Below, in pieces: positions 44,884 to 54,463 of a stretch of DNA of 64,000 nt (within the stretch, counting starts at the first letter, position 1; the number at the start of each line of letters is the position of its first letter). Under the pieces are notes generated by a model. It was not told where the DNA came from. It made no database searches and saw only the letters and a list, made by a program, of their open reading frames with translations. Source of the DNA: Lentisphaerota bacterium (GTDB lineage: Bacteria > Verrucomicrobiota > Lentisphaeria > Victivallales > Victivallaceae); the NCBI GenBank assembly GCA_017134815.1, contig CP071032.1, forward strand, positions 2,104,001 through 2,168,000, written 5' to 3'. The position numbers and the translations under genes were made by a program.

Positions 44884-45876
44884 ATGTTAAATAGACATAT
44901 TAAAAACGCCTACAAGGTTCTCGAAGGAAAGGAACTTACGCATGAAGAAGCCGTGGCTTTGATCAATGAAGTTGACGGCAATGACCTGCTTGACCTGGTC
45001 TCTCTGGCTAACAAGGTCCGCGACAAATTTGCTCCGGGCATATTTTCATGCTCGATTCTCAACGCTAAATCCGGAGTCTGCTCCCAGAACTGCCGCTTTT
45101 GTGCTCAGTCTTCACACCATAACACGGGCGTAGATACCTATGGCCTTGTCACCAAAAAGGAGGCTGTCGAGGCGGCCCAGGCGGTATACGACAATGGGGT
45201 GCGTTCTTTTGGTTATGTCACCAGTGGCCATGGTTATACCGAACCCAATGAAGAATTTCTTTATATTCTGGAGACTTTGGATGAATTAAGAGAACGGTTT
45301 CCTGATATGAAACTTTGTGTTTCGATCGGTATTCTAAGCCGTAAAACTGCTGAAATGCTGGCTCAGCATCATACTGGCCGCTATAATATGAATTTGCAGA
45401 CCGCTCCGGCAAAATACGCGGAACTTATTGCCGACACACATTCTATTGAAGAAAAAATTCAGACTATCAAATGGCTGCAGGAATTCGGGGTAGAGATCTG
45501 CTGCGGCGGTATTTTCGGCCTTGGTGAGGCTCCAGCTGACCGGGTGGATATGGCTTTTGCCATAAAGGAGCTTGATGTTGATGGTATTCCTTTGAATCTC
45601 TTACTGCCAATTAAAGGAACCCCTCTGGAAAATGTACCGACCATTGAGCCGGCTGAAGCGGTCAAGGCTTTTGCCTTATGCCGCCTGATCAATCCGACTA
45701 AAATGATTAAATTTGCTGCCGGACGTGAAACCACCATGAAAGATTATCAGGCTTTACTGATGCTCTCCGGTATTAACGCGTTGATGACCGGCGGTTATCT
45801 GACAACGCGCGGCCGGAGTGTTGACGAGGACAAGGCTTTTGTGCGCAGTCTTGATAAATTCAGCTCAAAAAACTAA
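44884..45876 (+). CDS. bioB: Biotin synthase
   Basis: BioB is the radical SAM enzyme that inserts sulfur into dethiobiotin. The 330-residue protein has the CxxxCxxC cluster site in SGVCSQNCRFCAQS near residue 65 and GIFGLGEAPADRVDMA and FAAGRETT later. It opens the biotin operon. No biotin-repressor operator could be recognised in the 242 bases upstream. Confidence 0.97.
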   Translation: MLNRHIKNAYKVLEGKELTHEEAVALINEVDGNDLLDLVSLANKVRDKFAPGIFSCSILNAKSGVCSQNCRFCAQSSHHNTGVDTYGLVTKKEAVEAAQAVYDNGVRSFGYVTSGHGYTEPNEEFLYILETLDELRERFPDMKLCVSIGILSRKTAEMLAQHHTGRYNMNLQTAPAKYAELIADTHSIEEKIQTIKWLQEFGVEICCGGIFGLGEAPADRVDMAFAIKELDVDGIPLNLLLPIKGTPLENVPTIEPAEAVKAFALCRLINPTKMIKFAAGRETTMKDYQALLMLSGINALMTGGYLTTRGRSVDEDKAFVRSLDKFSSKN

Positions 45877-45894
45877 CGAATCCGAAAGATTTAA

Positions 45895-47052
45895 ATGAGA
45901 TTACAGGAAAGGTTACAAAAAGAGCTTGATGACTTGCGGCTGGCTGATCAGTTCAGATTTCTGCGTCAGCTTACTCCGGAAGGAATTAATTCCCGGCTGG
46001 ATGGCAGGCTGCTGCTGAACCTGTCATCCAACGACTATCTCGGCTTAAACGCTTGGCCGCAGCTCCGACGTGAATTTTATGAACGTATGGAGCATACTGC
46101 TGATGACGCGTTTGCCCTTTCTGCTACATCTTCGCGACTGTTGACTGGAAACCACCCCGGGTATATGCAGCTTGAAGCGGCGGTTTCCAAATTGTACAAC
46201 AACCGTGAGTCGCTGGTTTTCAACAGCGGCTATCACGCCAATGTCGGTATCCTTCCGGCGCTGACCAGCCGGCGTGATCTGATTTTAAGCGACAAGCTTA
46301 ATCATGCAAGTATTATTGACGGTATCAGGCTTTCTGAAGCTGAATTCAAACGTTATCCGCACCTCGACTTTGACCGGCTTGAAGCTGTTTTAGGCAGGCT
46401 GCGGCATAAATATGATAATGTCATAATCATTACAGAATCGGTTTTCAGTATGGATGGCGTGGTAGCTGATTTGTCACGACTGGTTGAGTTAAAGGAAAAG
46501 TACGATGCGCTTTTAGTCGTTGATGAGGCGCATGGCGTTGGAGTTTTCGGCGAGCAGGGCTGCGGCGTCTGTGAGGAACAGGGGCTGATTGACAGAATCG
46601 ATATAATTATCGGCACTTTCGGAAAAGCGTTCTGTTCCGCCGGGGCTTACGCAATAATGAATAAGCTGTTCAGGGACTATCTTATTAATAAAATGCGTTC
46701 ATTGATTTTCACTACCGGGTTGCCACCAGTGGTGGTAAACTGGAGCCGTTTTGTTCTGGAAAAAACGGTTAAAATGCAGCAGAACCGTTTACATCTGCAG
46801 AGCCTGGCGGAAAAGCTGCGTGAAGGCATCAGGGCCGCCGGCGGCAAAACCGGTGGAGAATCACAGATTGTTCCTTATATTTCAGGCAGTAATACTGCGG
46901 CTGTGAAGCTTGCTGAGCGTCTGCGTGAAGCTGGACTGCTGGTTTTTCCCATCAGGCCGCCGACTGTTCCCAGGGGCTCCTCCCGGGTCAGGTTTTCATT
47001 GACCGCAGCTATGACAGAACAGGATATTGAGAGAATTCTGGAGATATTGTGA
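45895..47052 (+). CDS. bioF: 8-amino-7-oxononanoate synthase
   Basis: BioF is a PLP enzyme that condenses pimeloyl-ACP with L-alanine to form KAPA. The 385-residue protein has SNDYLGLN near residue 45, GYHANVGILPAL, VVDEAHGVGVFGEQG and the Schiff-base lysine in GTFGKAFCSAGAY. The start is 18 bases after bioB, and its end overlaps bioG. Confidence 0.95.
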   Translation: MRLQERLQKELDDLRLADQFRFLRQLTPEGINSRLDGRLLLNLSSNDYLGLNAWPQLRREFYERMEHTADDAFALSATSSRLLTGNHPGYMQLEAAVSKLYNNRESLVFNSGYHANVGILPALTSRRDLILSDKLNHASIIDGIRLSEAEFKRYPHLDFDRLEAVLGRLRHKYDNVIIITESVFSMDGVVADLSRLVELKEKYDALLVVDEAHGVGVFGEQGCGVCEEQGLIDRIDIIIGTFGKAFCSAGAYAIMNKLFRDYLINKMRSLIFTTGLPPVVVNWSRFVLEKTVKMQQNRLHLQSLAEKLREGIRAAGGKTGGESQIVPYISGSNTAAVKLAERLREAGLLVFPIRPPTVPRGSSRVRFSLTAAMTEQDIERILEIL

Positions 47053-47714
47053 AGAGAATTTGGATAAACATGTGTGGCAGCAGTGAGCTGCTGCTGTTTT
47101 TTAACGGCTGGAGCATGGATGACAAACCTTTTCGTCATCTGGCTGGTGCTATAGATGTATTGATGTTTTATGATTATACCGTTACCGGCAATGCGGTTGA
47201 TATTGCCGCACTGGTAAACAACTACAGACATATTTCTCTGGCGGCGTGGTCGCTTGGGGTGTATGCTGCTGCTGAAGTTTTTGAAGGCTATGAGCTGGGC
47301 TTTGAGACTGCGGTTGCGATAAACGGGACTCTTTCTCCGATTGACGCCGATGCGGGAATTCCGCCTGAAATATTTCAATCTACGGTAAACGCCTGGAGTG
47401 AACCGGCAAAAAAACGTTTTATCAGGCGTGAATGCTCCTCAAGGTACCAGGACTTTTTTCTGAAAAACGAGCCTGAACGTTCTGTTGAAGACCAGAAACA
47501 GGAATTAATTGCTTTGCAGCAGCGCATACTGCAGCAGCCGGAAATGGGAAATATTTTTAGAACTGCTGTCATCGGAGCTGGTGATAAGATTTTTCCAACG
47601 GCCAGTCAGCGCAAAGCGTGGGCAAAACAGAATATCGCGGTAAAAGAACTCGAGCAGCCGCATTACTTTTTTGCGGACTTGAATACGTGGGAGGAGGTAA
47701 AAGAACTTGGTTAA
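47049..47714 (+). CDS. bioG: BioG, pimeloyl-ACP methyl ester esterase
   Basis: BioG hydrolyses pimeloyl-ACP methyl ester to free pimeloyl-ACP, ending the modified fatty-acid synthesis part of biotin synthesis. The 221 residues match the DUF452/BioG group: LLLFFNGWSMDDKPF at the N-terminus, the nucleophile-elbow AAWSLGVYAAAE near 64, and AINGTLSPID. It starts at GTG, overlapping bioF by four bases, and overlaps bioC, so translation of the three is linked. Confidence 0.88.
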   Translation: MKRIWINMCGSSELLLFFNGWSMDDKPFRHLAGAIDVLMFYDYTVTGNAVDIAALVNNYRHISLAAWSLGVYAAAEVFEGYELGFETAVAINGTLSPIDADAGIPPEIFQSTVNAWSEPAKKRFIRRECSSRYQDFFLKNEPERSVEDQKQELIALQQRILQQPEMGNIFRTAVIGAGDKIFPTASQRKAWAKQNIAVKELEQPHYFFADLNTWEEVKELG

Positions 47715-48459
47715 GCCTGATAAAGCCCTGGTAAGAAGGCGTTTTGCGCGAAGTCTTAAGACTTATGCTGAACACGCACTTGTGCAGAGAGCTACAGCGG
47801 AACGCTTGTTGTTCGAACTGCGAACCGCACATGGCGAAAAGTTTCCGCGTATCTTTGAGATTGGTTGTGGAGCCGGAACTTTAAGCAAGATGCTCTGCCG
47901 GCAGCTCAAATACCGTAAACTGTATTTGAACGACCTGGTTGATGAGTGCTCCGTTGTTGCCGCCAGGATTCGCCGCTGCAGTTTCATTGGCGGCGATGTT
48001 GAAAATATTTCCGGGTTTCCGGATGATCTTGACTTAATTACTTCTAACGCGACCTTTCAATGGCTGGAACAACTGCCTGATACTCTGGATAAGCTGGCTG
48101 ACTCTCTGGGGCCGGACGGGGTACTGGCATTTTCAACCTTCGGACCCCATAACGCTGCTGAAATAGCCGATATTACCGGAAAACGGCTTGGTTACCTTGC
48201 AGAAAAGGAGCTTAAAGAAGCCGTAGGCAGGCGTTTTAACATAACCTGTTTCCACGAAAATATCCGCAAGCTTCGCTTTGCTCATCCTATGGATGTGCTG
48301 CGCCATCTTAAATATACTGGCGTAGCTGCTATTTCCAGTGAAGTATGGACAAAGTCCAGTTTACAATCTTTTGTCGAAAGCTATATTGAACGAAGTGGAG
48401 AAGACGGCATAACTCTGACTTATCATCCTATGGTTGTTATTGCCACAAAATCCGTTTAA
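47707..48459 (+). CDS. bioC: Malonyl-ACP O-methyltransferase
   Basis: BioC methylates malonyl-ACP so that it can prime pimelate synthesis. The 250-residue protein has the N-terminal VRRRFARSLKTYAEHALVQ and the SAM-binding FEIGCGAGTLSKML near residue 53, followed by SNATFQWLEQL. The start is a TTG, preceded by GGGAGGAGG at good distance, and overlaps bioG by eight bases. Confidence 0.9.
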   Translation: MVKPDKALVRRRFARSLKTYAEHALVQRATAERLLFELRTAHGEKFPRIFEIGCGAGTLSKMLCRQLKYRKLYLNDLVDECSVVAARIRRCSFIGGDVENISGFPDDLDLITSNATFQWLEQLPDTLDKLADSLGPDGVLAFSTFGPHNAAEIADITGKRLGYLAEKELKEAVGRRFNITCFHENIRKLRFAHPMDVLRHLKYTGVAAISSEVWTKSSLQSFVESYIERSGEDGITLTYHPMVVIATKSV

Positions 48460-48567
48460 TCAGCAAAAGTTCAGGAACAGAGACCGGAAAACAGTGACTT
48501 GTGGAGTAATGGAGAGCTGAATAGTCAGTTTTCTGTAATTGAAGAATCTTTGAATTATGGTACCGCT

Positions 48568-49260
48568 ATGAAAACTTTTTTTGTCACCGGAATTGATACC
48601 GATGCCGGTAAAAGCGTAATTACCGGCCTGCTGTCACGTTTTTTGCTGAAAGCCGAGATAAATGTCATTACGGCTAAACTTACTCAGACCGGCTGTCAGG
48701 ATATTGCTGAAGATATCGTTACCCACCGTCGTCTCGAAGGCCGCGGCCTGCTGGATATTGACAGGGAGCGCCGCACCTGCCCTTATCTTTTTAAATTTCC
48801 GTGTTCGCCGCACCTGGCTGCTGAAATGGAAAAGCGTGAAATTAACCCGCAGAAGATATCTGATTGTGTGAATAAGCTTTCCAGACAGTATGAATGTGTG
48901 CTGACTGAGGGAGCAGGCGGCTTCTTCGTTCCTCTGACCCGTTCTTTGATGACTGGCGATTTTGCTGCGGCCTGTAAATGGCCGGTCATTCTTGTTTCTT
49001 CAGGTCGACTGGGAAGCATTAACCATACTGTGCTGACTATTGAAGCTCTCCGGCAGCGTAAAATGAAGCTGGCCGGAGTGGTTTATAACTCATACCCGCT
49101 TGAGAAGCCGGAAATATGCGCTGACTCTAAAAAAGTAATTGTTAAATGGATGCGTGACCATGATATAAACGCTCCGTTGATTGAAGCGCCTCTGGTCGAG
49201 GATTTTGATAATCCGCCGGATACTGACTTCAGCCCGATCTTCAAGGAGATAATGCGATGA
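48568..49260 (+). CDS. bioD: Dethiobiotin synthetase
   Basis: BioD closes the ureido ring of dethiobiotin from DAPA, CO2 and ATP. The 230-residue protein has the P-loop [17 protein letters not shown] at the N-terminus and [13 protein letters not shown] near residue 112. The frame is open from 48499, but the ATG at 48568 gives the family's normal start. It overlaps bioA by four bases. Confidence 0.94.
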   Translation: MKTFFVTGIDTDAGKSVITGLLSRFLLKAEINVITAKLTQTGCQDIAEDIVTHRRLEGRGLLDIDRERRTCPYLFKFPCSPHLAAEMEKREINPQKISDCVNKLSRQYECVLTEGAGGFFVPLTRSLMTGDFAAACKWPVILVSSGRLGSINHTVLTIEALRQRKMKLAGVVYNSYPLEKPEICADSKKVIVKWMRDHDINAPLIEAPLVEDFDNPPDTDFSPIFKEIMR

Positions 49261-50549
49261 ACACTGCTAAGATAAACGCCATGCTGGCATACGACCGTGA
49301 ACATATCTGGCACCCATACACCTCAATAACTGAACCGCTGCCGGTTTATCCGGTGGAATCAGCCCGCGGTGTTACCCTGAAACTGGCTGATGGTCGCGAA
49401 CTGATTGACGGCATGTCCTCATGGTGGGCCGCGGTTCACGGTTACTCGCATCCCACTATAAATGAAGCTATTCGTCAGCAGATTGAAAAAATGTCCCATG
49501 TCATGTTCGGGGGCATTACCCATGAGCCGGCGGTTGAGCTCTGCCGCAAGCTGGTTGAACTGACTCCCGAGCCCTTGCAGAAAGTTTTTCTGGCTGATTC
49601 AGGTTCAGTCAGTGTCGAGGTGGCGATCAAAATGGCTATGCAGTACTGGCAGGCGCGGGGACTGAAACGTAAATCCAGACTGCTGACGGTGAAAAACGGC
49701 TATCACGGTGATACTTTTGGAGCGATGGCGGTCTGCGACCCGGTGAACGGGATGCACAGTCTTTTTGTTGACGTGCTGGCAAAGCACTATTTTGTCGAGG
49801 CTCCGCAATGTGCTTTCGATGCTGAATGGGATGATGCTTATATTGCTGAAATGCGGGAAAAGATTGAGCAGCACGCCGACACCATTGCCGCGGTGATACT
49901 GGAGCCGGTAGTGCAGGGGGCCGGCGGGATGCGGTTTTATTCGCCGCAGTATCTGGTTGAGCTGCGAAAGCTTTGTGATAAGTACGATATTCTGTTGATT
50001 TTTGATGAAATCGCCACCGGCTTCGGTCGTTCCGGCAAGTTTTTCGCCTGTGAGCACGCCGGCGTATGTCCGGATATCATGTGCCTCGGCAAGGCGCTGA
50101 CCGGCGGGACCATGACTATGGCGGCGGTACTGGCGACAACTGACGTCGGCGAGACCATCTCCAACGCGTCGCCGGGAGTATTTATGCACGGCCCGACTTT
50201 TATGGGCAATCCGCTGGCCAGCGCCGCGGCTAACGCCTCGATTGATTTGCTGCTGTCGAGTGGCTGGCTGTCAAAAGTTGAGGCTATTGAAGCCCAGCTT
50301 AAAACGGAGCTGGCGCCAGCCGCGGCCAGTCCGCTGGTAGCTGATGTGCGGGTTCTGGGTTCAATTGGTGTCATAGAGATGCGGGAACCGGTCAACATGG
50401 GTGAAATCCAGAAGCGCTTTGTCGCTGAAGGCGTCTGGGTAAGGCCTTTCGGCAAACTGGTTTATGTCATGCCTCCGTATGTGATTGAACCGGATGAATT
50501 GTCCAGGGTAACAGCGGCCATGGTGAAAATTACCTCAGAGTCCGCCTGA
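49257..50549 (+). CDS. bioA: Adenosylmethionine-8-amino-7-oxononanoate aminotransferase
   Basis: BioA transfers the amino group of S-adenosylmethionine to KAPA, giving DAPA. The 430-residue PLP enzyme has HIWHPYTSI at the N-terminus, [34 protein letters not shown] and the lysine in [16 protein letters not shown]. It is the last gene of bioBFGCDA, overlapping bioD. Confidence 0.97.
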   Translation: MNTAKINAMLAYDREHIWHPYTSITEPLPVYPVESARGVTLKLADGRELIDGMSSWWAAVHGYSHPTINEAIRQQIEKMSHVMFGGITHEPAVELCRKLVELTPEPLQKVFLADSGSVSVEVAIKMAMQYWQARGLKRKSRLLTVKNGYHGDTFGAMAVCDPVNGMHSLFVDVLAKHYFVEAPQCAFDAEWDDAYIAEMREKIEQHADTIAAVILEPVVQGAGGMRFYSPQYLVELRKLCDKYDILLIFDEIATGFGRSGKFFACEHAGVCPDIMCLGKALTGGTMTMAAVLATTDVGETISNASPGVFMHGPTFMGNPLASAAANASIDLLLSSGWLSKVEAIEAQLKTELAPAAASPLVADVRVLGSIGVIEMREPVNMGEIQKRFVAEGVWVRPFGKLVYVMPPYVIEPDELSRVTAAMVKITSESA

Positions 50550-50552
50550 CCT

Positions 50553-50588
50553 GTTGTCTGTGAACGATATTTACTGGCGGCAGACAAC
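50553..50588. terminator. Hairpin after the biotin operon
   Basis: GTTGTCTG and CAGACAAC form a perfect eight-base-pair stem just after the bioA stop. There is no T run, so it is only a weak terminator candidate. Confidence 0.3.
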
Positions 50589-50701
50589 TGCTGAACAGCA
50601 GTCTGTCGCTGATAAAATAATTCTGCAAAATTGAGCTGTTTTTTCAATTTATCATTTGCATTTACTGCAGAAAGCGTTAAATTGAACAGCTCAAACCGAA
50701 A

Positions 50702-50778
<77 letters not shown>

Positions 50779-51209
50779 TTCTTTACAGCCGCTCCTTTTC
50801 TATAAAAAATCGATATTTTGTCGAACAACGCATATTTTGTATACATTTTAACAAACAAAAACGATTGAACACGCAGTTTTGATAACAAAAGCCGTTTTTA
50901 CCATCCAGCTGAGCAGCAGCGCAGGCGCACGAAGTAAAAAACAGCTCTTATGTTCTCTTGAGAAGGTGTGAGGAAATATTGTCGAAGCTCAAGAACAAAG
51001 CAAACAACGCCGGTAAACAAACGCCCAACCGGCTAGCGCCAAGCACAACCAATCATTAACAAGCAATGCCCCATGATGACGAAGAAGTATTTAATTTAAA
51101 TATTAAAAATGTGAAGCGTTGAAATTTTTTAATACTTTAAAAGAATTCATTTGACAAATTACTGTGCTTGAGTTACAATTTTTTATATAAAAAAATAAAG
51201 GGTTAAAAA
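50779..51209. other. Intergenic region right of tRNA-Val
   Basis: No gene is seen. Composition changes from average to very AT-rich toward the right. I found no second copy of the tRNA 3' end, so attachment-site structure is not visible. Confidence 0.4.
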
Positions 51210-51713
51210 ATGTCTTTAGAATCTCTAATGTGTATTGCAAATCAAAATATGAAATTGCTTGGCTTCATTGATAAACACAAAAATGATAATAGACCTTTTA
51301 AAGATATAATTAATCAATTTAAATCAATACATCAATTGCCTGATACCCACTTCTTTTATAACCAATATGCTGCAATTCAATTTTTTTATCCATTCCTTGT
51401 TTTCTTAAGAGAAAAAAAATTAGAAGAGTTAGAAATATTTGTAAAAGGTAAATCTATTACAGAACTGAACCATAAATGGGGTTTAAAAGGTTTGGTTTGC
51501 CATAAACCGATAACAGAATTGAGAGAACTACTAAGACAATTACGAAATGCTATTGCTCATGCAGATATTAAAATTGATGAAGATTTGACTTGTAGGATGA
51601 ATAACAATAAAGGTGATAAGATTATTGATATTAAGGCAGATGATTTATTGAAATTTTGCCGTGCGCTTAATTATTATCTGTTGACAAAAGATGAAACTTT
51701 AAAAGATTTATGA
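51210..51713 (+). CDS. HEPN-family protein (putative RNase)
   Basis: The 167-residue protein carries the HEPN RNase motif R-x4-H as Arg112-NAIA-His117 (LRQLRNAIAHADI) in an all-helical chain, resembling the pEK499-p136-type HEPN proteins. HEPN proteins cut RNA and are often found in toxin-antitoxin, defence and abortive infection systems. The gene is much richer in A+T than its neighbours, including its codon third positions, and lies after a tRNA, suggesting acquisition. No nucleotidyltransferase or other antitoxin partner gene is seen beside it. Enzyme activity is inference. Confidence 0.75.
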   Translation: MSLESLMCIANQNMKLLGFIDKHKNDNRPFKDIINQFKSIHQLPDTHFFYNQYAAIQFFYPFLVFLREKKLEELEIFVKGKSITELNHKWGLKGLVCHKPITELRELLRQLRNAIAHADIKIDEDLTCRMNNNKGDKIIDIKADDLLKFCRALNYYLLTKDETLKDL

Positions 51714-51754
51714 ATGAATAATGGTTATATAAGGCTTTTGCATTAGTACCTAAT

Positions 51755-51820
51755 CTATAAAGAAATAGCAGAGTTTTTATTATCATCTATAAGCAGTTCA
51801 AAAGCAGTACTCAAACTCAT
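51755..51820 (-). pseudogene. Truncated reading frame with intact start
   Basis: Minus-strand ATG at 51820 with AAGGAGAG in front opens a frame of 21 residues, MSLSTAFELLIDDNKNS and four more, then TAG. The strong start with so short a frame suggests the beginning of a broken gene, or a small peptide. No family recognised. Confidence 0.25.
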
Positions 51821-52023
51821 TTTGACTCTCCTTATCTGGAATAAAATATTATTTATTAATAGAAAATAAAGACAAAATAGTAAGAGATGAAATTTTAATA
51901 CAAGACACTTCGCCTGCTAATGATTTAAGAGGTCATGCTCTTTCCTTATAATTTTAGTTTTTATCTTGCTAAGTAATTCTAGATTTGTCAAAAATTGCCT
52001 AACCTTTTCAGGTTGTCGAATCC

Positions 52024-52296
52024 CTATATTTTGAAAGTCATTTTTGTTTCGATGTCGAAGTCTTCACGCTGGACTGTTCCGGGGATATGTTGGAGGCTTT
52101 CTTTTATGCCTCATACTGCAGGGGTGAATTTGAAGCAGTCTTTTTCGCTGCCGTAGGCTGAAAATATTACTTTCTTGCAGCATTCGGCTACTCGGGCAAC
52201 CGGACGGCGTGTTTCAACGGCACGGGGTTTGTATTGTCGTTTTTCTCTTTTCGGCAGCTTAAAATCAACCGGGTTTGTTTCAGAATAAGCACAAAT
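52024..52296 (-). pseudogene. Broken coding sequence, unknown protein
   Basis: Read on the minus strand this gives a protein-like translation (ETNPVDFKLPKREKRQYK, then RRPVARVAECCKKVIFSAYG) interrupted by one in-frame TGA at 52111-52113. It then continues (GTVQREDFDIETKMTFKI) to a TAG. It lacks a start codon. Composition is closer to the host average than the HEPN gene. I do not recognise the family. Confidence 0.35.
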
Positions 52297-52477
52297 TTAT
52301 TTTAATTATTATCCGGTTCTTGCCAGTTTAATTATTATGTGCTATAATTAATTATAATACAGTATATTACGAAGAGCGAGGAATTGTAGTAACCACTTTA
52401 TTCGCAGCGAAAATCAGCAAGTCCATATAACTGTGTATTGCTGACAAACGCGGAAAGGGTGGGTTCTATACTTTTAT

Positions 52478-53617
52478 TTGATGAAGCCTAAACAAATTAT
52501 AGAGAAATACTGTTTGCGCTGTGATCTCAGCTCTGCCGATTCCAGCGACCTCTGGAAGACCTCTCTCGGATTTAAAACTTTGAAGCTTCACCAGAAATCA
52601 CCGCTGCTCGGCCTGCCTGCTGTCGCCTTTCTGAGATGTTTGAATTTTGCGGCGAAGCCGGCCGGACTGAAATCCGATATGCAGGAATACCCTGAAGTAA
52701 GAGCCAATTGCGCATTGGCATTGATGAATATTAACGCTGTCCGACCGGAAAAACGGCTGAAGGATATGATTTACCGGCATTTATACTGGTTGACAACCAA
52801 TGAGTGTCCGGTCATTAAGGCCTGGGGTGATTGCCGGGAACCGGGCGTCGGAAGGCTTGAGCATTCAATCCAGAACGCCCTGGCAGTAGTCACAGCTGTC
52901 TGCACTGAGGCTTTTTGCGAATTCAAAGAGCTTGAGAAGTCAAATGAGTTTGATACTTCTTTGAATGACTGTAAAGCTTTTCTATTGAGTGAACTGCAGG
53001 GGCTTGACTCTGAATTTACCGAAAAAAATCCGGCAGCCCCCTGTGTCCAGGCTGCCGTAATGAAAGCGCTGGCACGGCTTTATCAATTTGCAGCAACAAA
53101 TGAAAAGAAAATGATAACATTGAAAGTCAAAGAGCTTTACAGTTATTTGAAAAAAAGTCAGCTCGCAAGCGGCTCCTGGCCAACTCAGCCTCAGCTGACT
53201 GCCCCGGCAAACTGTCGCTGCAATTGCAATATCATCAGAGATATCGCTGCAACCGCAACCAGAACTAACCTGCCCGGTGCTCAGAAAGTGATAAATAAAG
53301 GCTGGCGATACGTAATCAGTAATTTGTTCTGCGAACGAAAAGGTATTTTCAAGCGGCTTAGTGACCGCAAATTATCCCGGTTATGCGGGTATGCCTTGTC
53401 GGACAACGCTGCGGCGCTGCATGCCGCAGTCCGACTTGGAAGTATTGATATGGCCCGGCATTTGAACAGGAATATTGAAAAAAGATTCATTAAATTCGGA
53501 AATATTTATACGCGGATAGACCACTTTGGTCTGCGTAAAAACAAGGATTATCTCAGGGATGGCATCAGCGCTTATCTGCTGGCCTTGTCTGAACTTTTAC
53601 AGCTTGACATTATTTAA
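52478..53617 (+). CDS. Uncharacterised all-helical protein
   Basis: The 379-residue protein is predicted mostly helical, with repeated short helices (VRANCALALMNIN, LSRLCGYALSDNAAALHAAVR) and a GSWPTQPQL turn. It resembles alpha/alpha-toroid proteins such as prenyltransferase-like or glycan-active folds, but I cannot name a family. A run of Cys (NCRCNCN near 250) is notable. It lies 34 bases before the CpsB-type phosphatase, so the two may work in polysaccharide metabolism. Confidence 0.65.
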   Translation: MMKPKQIIEKYCLRCDLSSADSSDLWKTSLGFKTLKLHQKSPLLGLPAVAFLRCLNFAAKPAGLKSDMQEYPEVRANCALALMNINAVRPEKRLKDMIYRHLYWLTTNECPVIKAWGDCREPGVGRLEHSIQNALAVVTAVCTEAFCEFKELEKSNEFDTSLNDCKAFLLSELQGLDSEFTEKNPAAPCVQAAVMKALARLYQFAATNEKKMITLKVKELYSYLKKSQLASGSWPTQPQLTAPANCRCNCNIIRDIAATATRTNLPGAQKVINKGWRYVISNLFCERKGIFKRLSDRKLSRLCGYALSDNAAALHAAVRLGSIDMARHLNRNIEKRFIKFGNIYTRIDHFGLRKNKDYLRDGISAYLLALSELLQLDII

Positions 53618-53651
53618 AAATTAACAGCTATAAAACAGTATGGAGCTAAAT

Positions 53652-54407
53652 ATGAAAATTGATATTCATGCTCACATTATTCCGGAAATTGATGACGGCG
53701 CCCTTAACATGAAGCAAGCAGACGAAATGCTGCAGGTTTCGGCTCAGGACGACGTTGGGACAATTATCCTGACTCCGCATTATTCAAAAGATCTTCAGAA
53801 AATTATTGTCGAAAAAGCCAAACAGCTTGAGCAACTGGCGGAGAAGCACGGTATAAAGCTGCTTTCCGGTTGTGAATACGACTATTCTCAGGTAATTAAT
53901 CAGGACGAGCTTATAACTCTGGGCGATAATAAGTTTGTGCTGATTGATCTCTACAGTGTAGCCGCTCACCGCCAGCAGGCCTTTGAGCGGGTGATAAAAA
54001 ACCTGAAAGGTACCGGTTACAGATTCATTCTGGCCCATCCGGAGCGGAGCTTCGGCAGAAAAAACCGCAAAGACCTGCAGACTCTGCGCGACGCCGGCAT
54101 GTTTTTTCAGCTGAGCGCCGCTTGTTTACTGGGAGAACACGGCTCAAATGAACAGCGCAATGCTCACTTTCTGCTGCGCCACGGTTTCGGACATTATGTA
54201 GCTACTGATGTGCACTATTACCGGATACAGCCTAAACTGCTGTCGCGCTGCGAGGAGATGATCACTGAAAAATATGGAGAAAAAACCGCCCAGATCCTGT
54301 TCTACGAAAACCCGGAACGTCTGTTGCGCGGTGAACCCCCAATGGATATTCGGCCTCGAAGAAATATTATTGTCCACATGTGCAGTATGTTCGGTATCTG
54401 GATATAA
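53652..54407 (+). CDS. CpsB/YwqE-type PHP-domain tyrosine phosphatase
   Basis: The 251-residue protein has the PHP metal-binding motifs DIHAHIIPEIDDGA at the N-terminus, LTPHY, SGCEYDY and ILAHPERS, the pattern of manganese-dependent tyrosine phosphatases that control capsule or exopolysaccharide assembly. The ATG at 53652 follows GGAG at good spacing; an upstream ATG at 53640 would add four residues. The matching tyrosine kinase gene is not in the window. It pairs with the helical protein upstream. Confidence 0.85.
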   Translation: MKIDIHAHIIPEIDDGALNMKQADEMLQVSAQDDVGTIILTPHYSKDLQKIIVEKAKQLEQLAEKHGIKLLSGCEYDYSQVINQDELITLGDNKFVLIDLYSVAAHRQQAFERVIKNLKGTGYRFILAHPERSFGRKNRKDLQTLRDAGMFFQLSAACLLGEHGSNEQRNAHFLLRHGFGHYVATDVHYYRIQPKLLSRCEEMITEKYGEKTAQILFYENPERLLRGEPPMDIRPRRNIIVHMCSMFGIWI

Positions 54408-54414
54408 TTGACAG

Positions 54415-54454
54415 AAAACGGGCGGCGACTGGATTTATCACAGGTCGCCGCCCG
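54415..54454 (-). terminator. Terminator of the purine permease gene
   Basis: On the minus strand CGGGCGGCGAC and GTCGCCGCCCG form a stem of 11 pairs followed by TTTTC. It lies between convergent genes and may stop both. Confidence 0.7.
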
Positions 54455-54463
54455 CTGGTTAAA

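Larger units (their letters stand above)
51714..52477. other. Region of decayed sequence after the HEPN gene
   Basis: It contains a 22-codon open frame with a perfect ribosome site (51755-51820) and a broken coding stretch (52024-52296), both on the minus strand. The remainder is AT-rich and without recognised features. It looks like the debris of lost genes. Confidence 0.45.
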
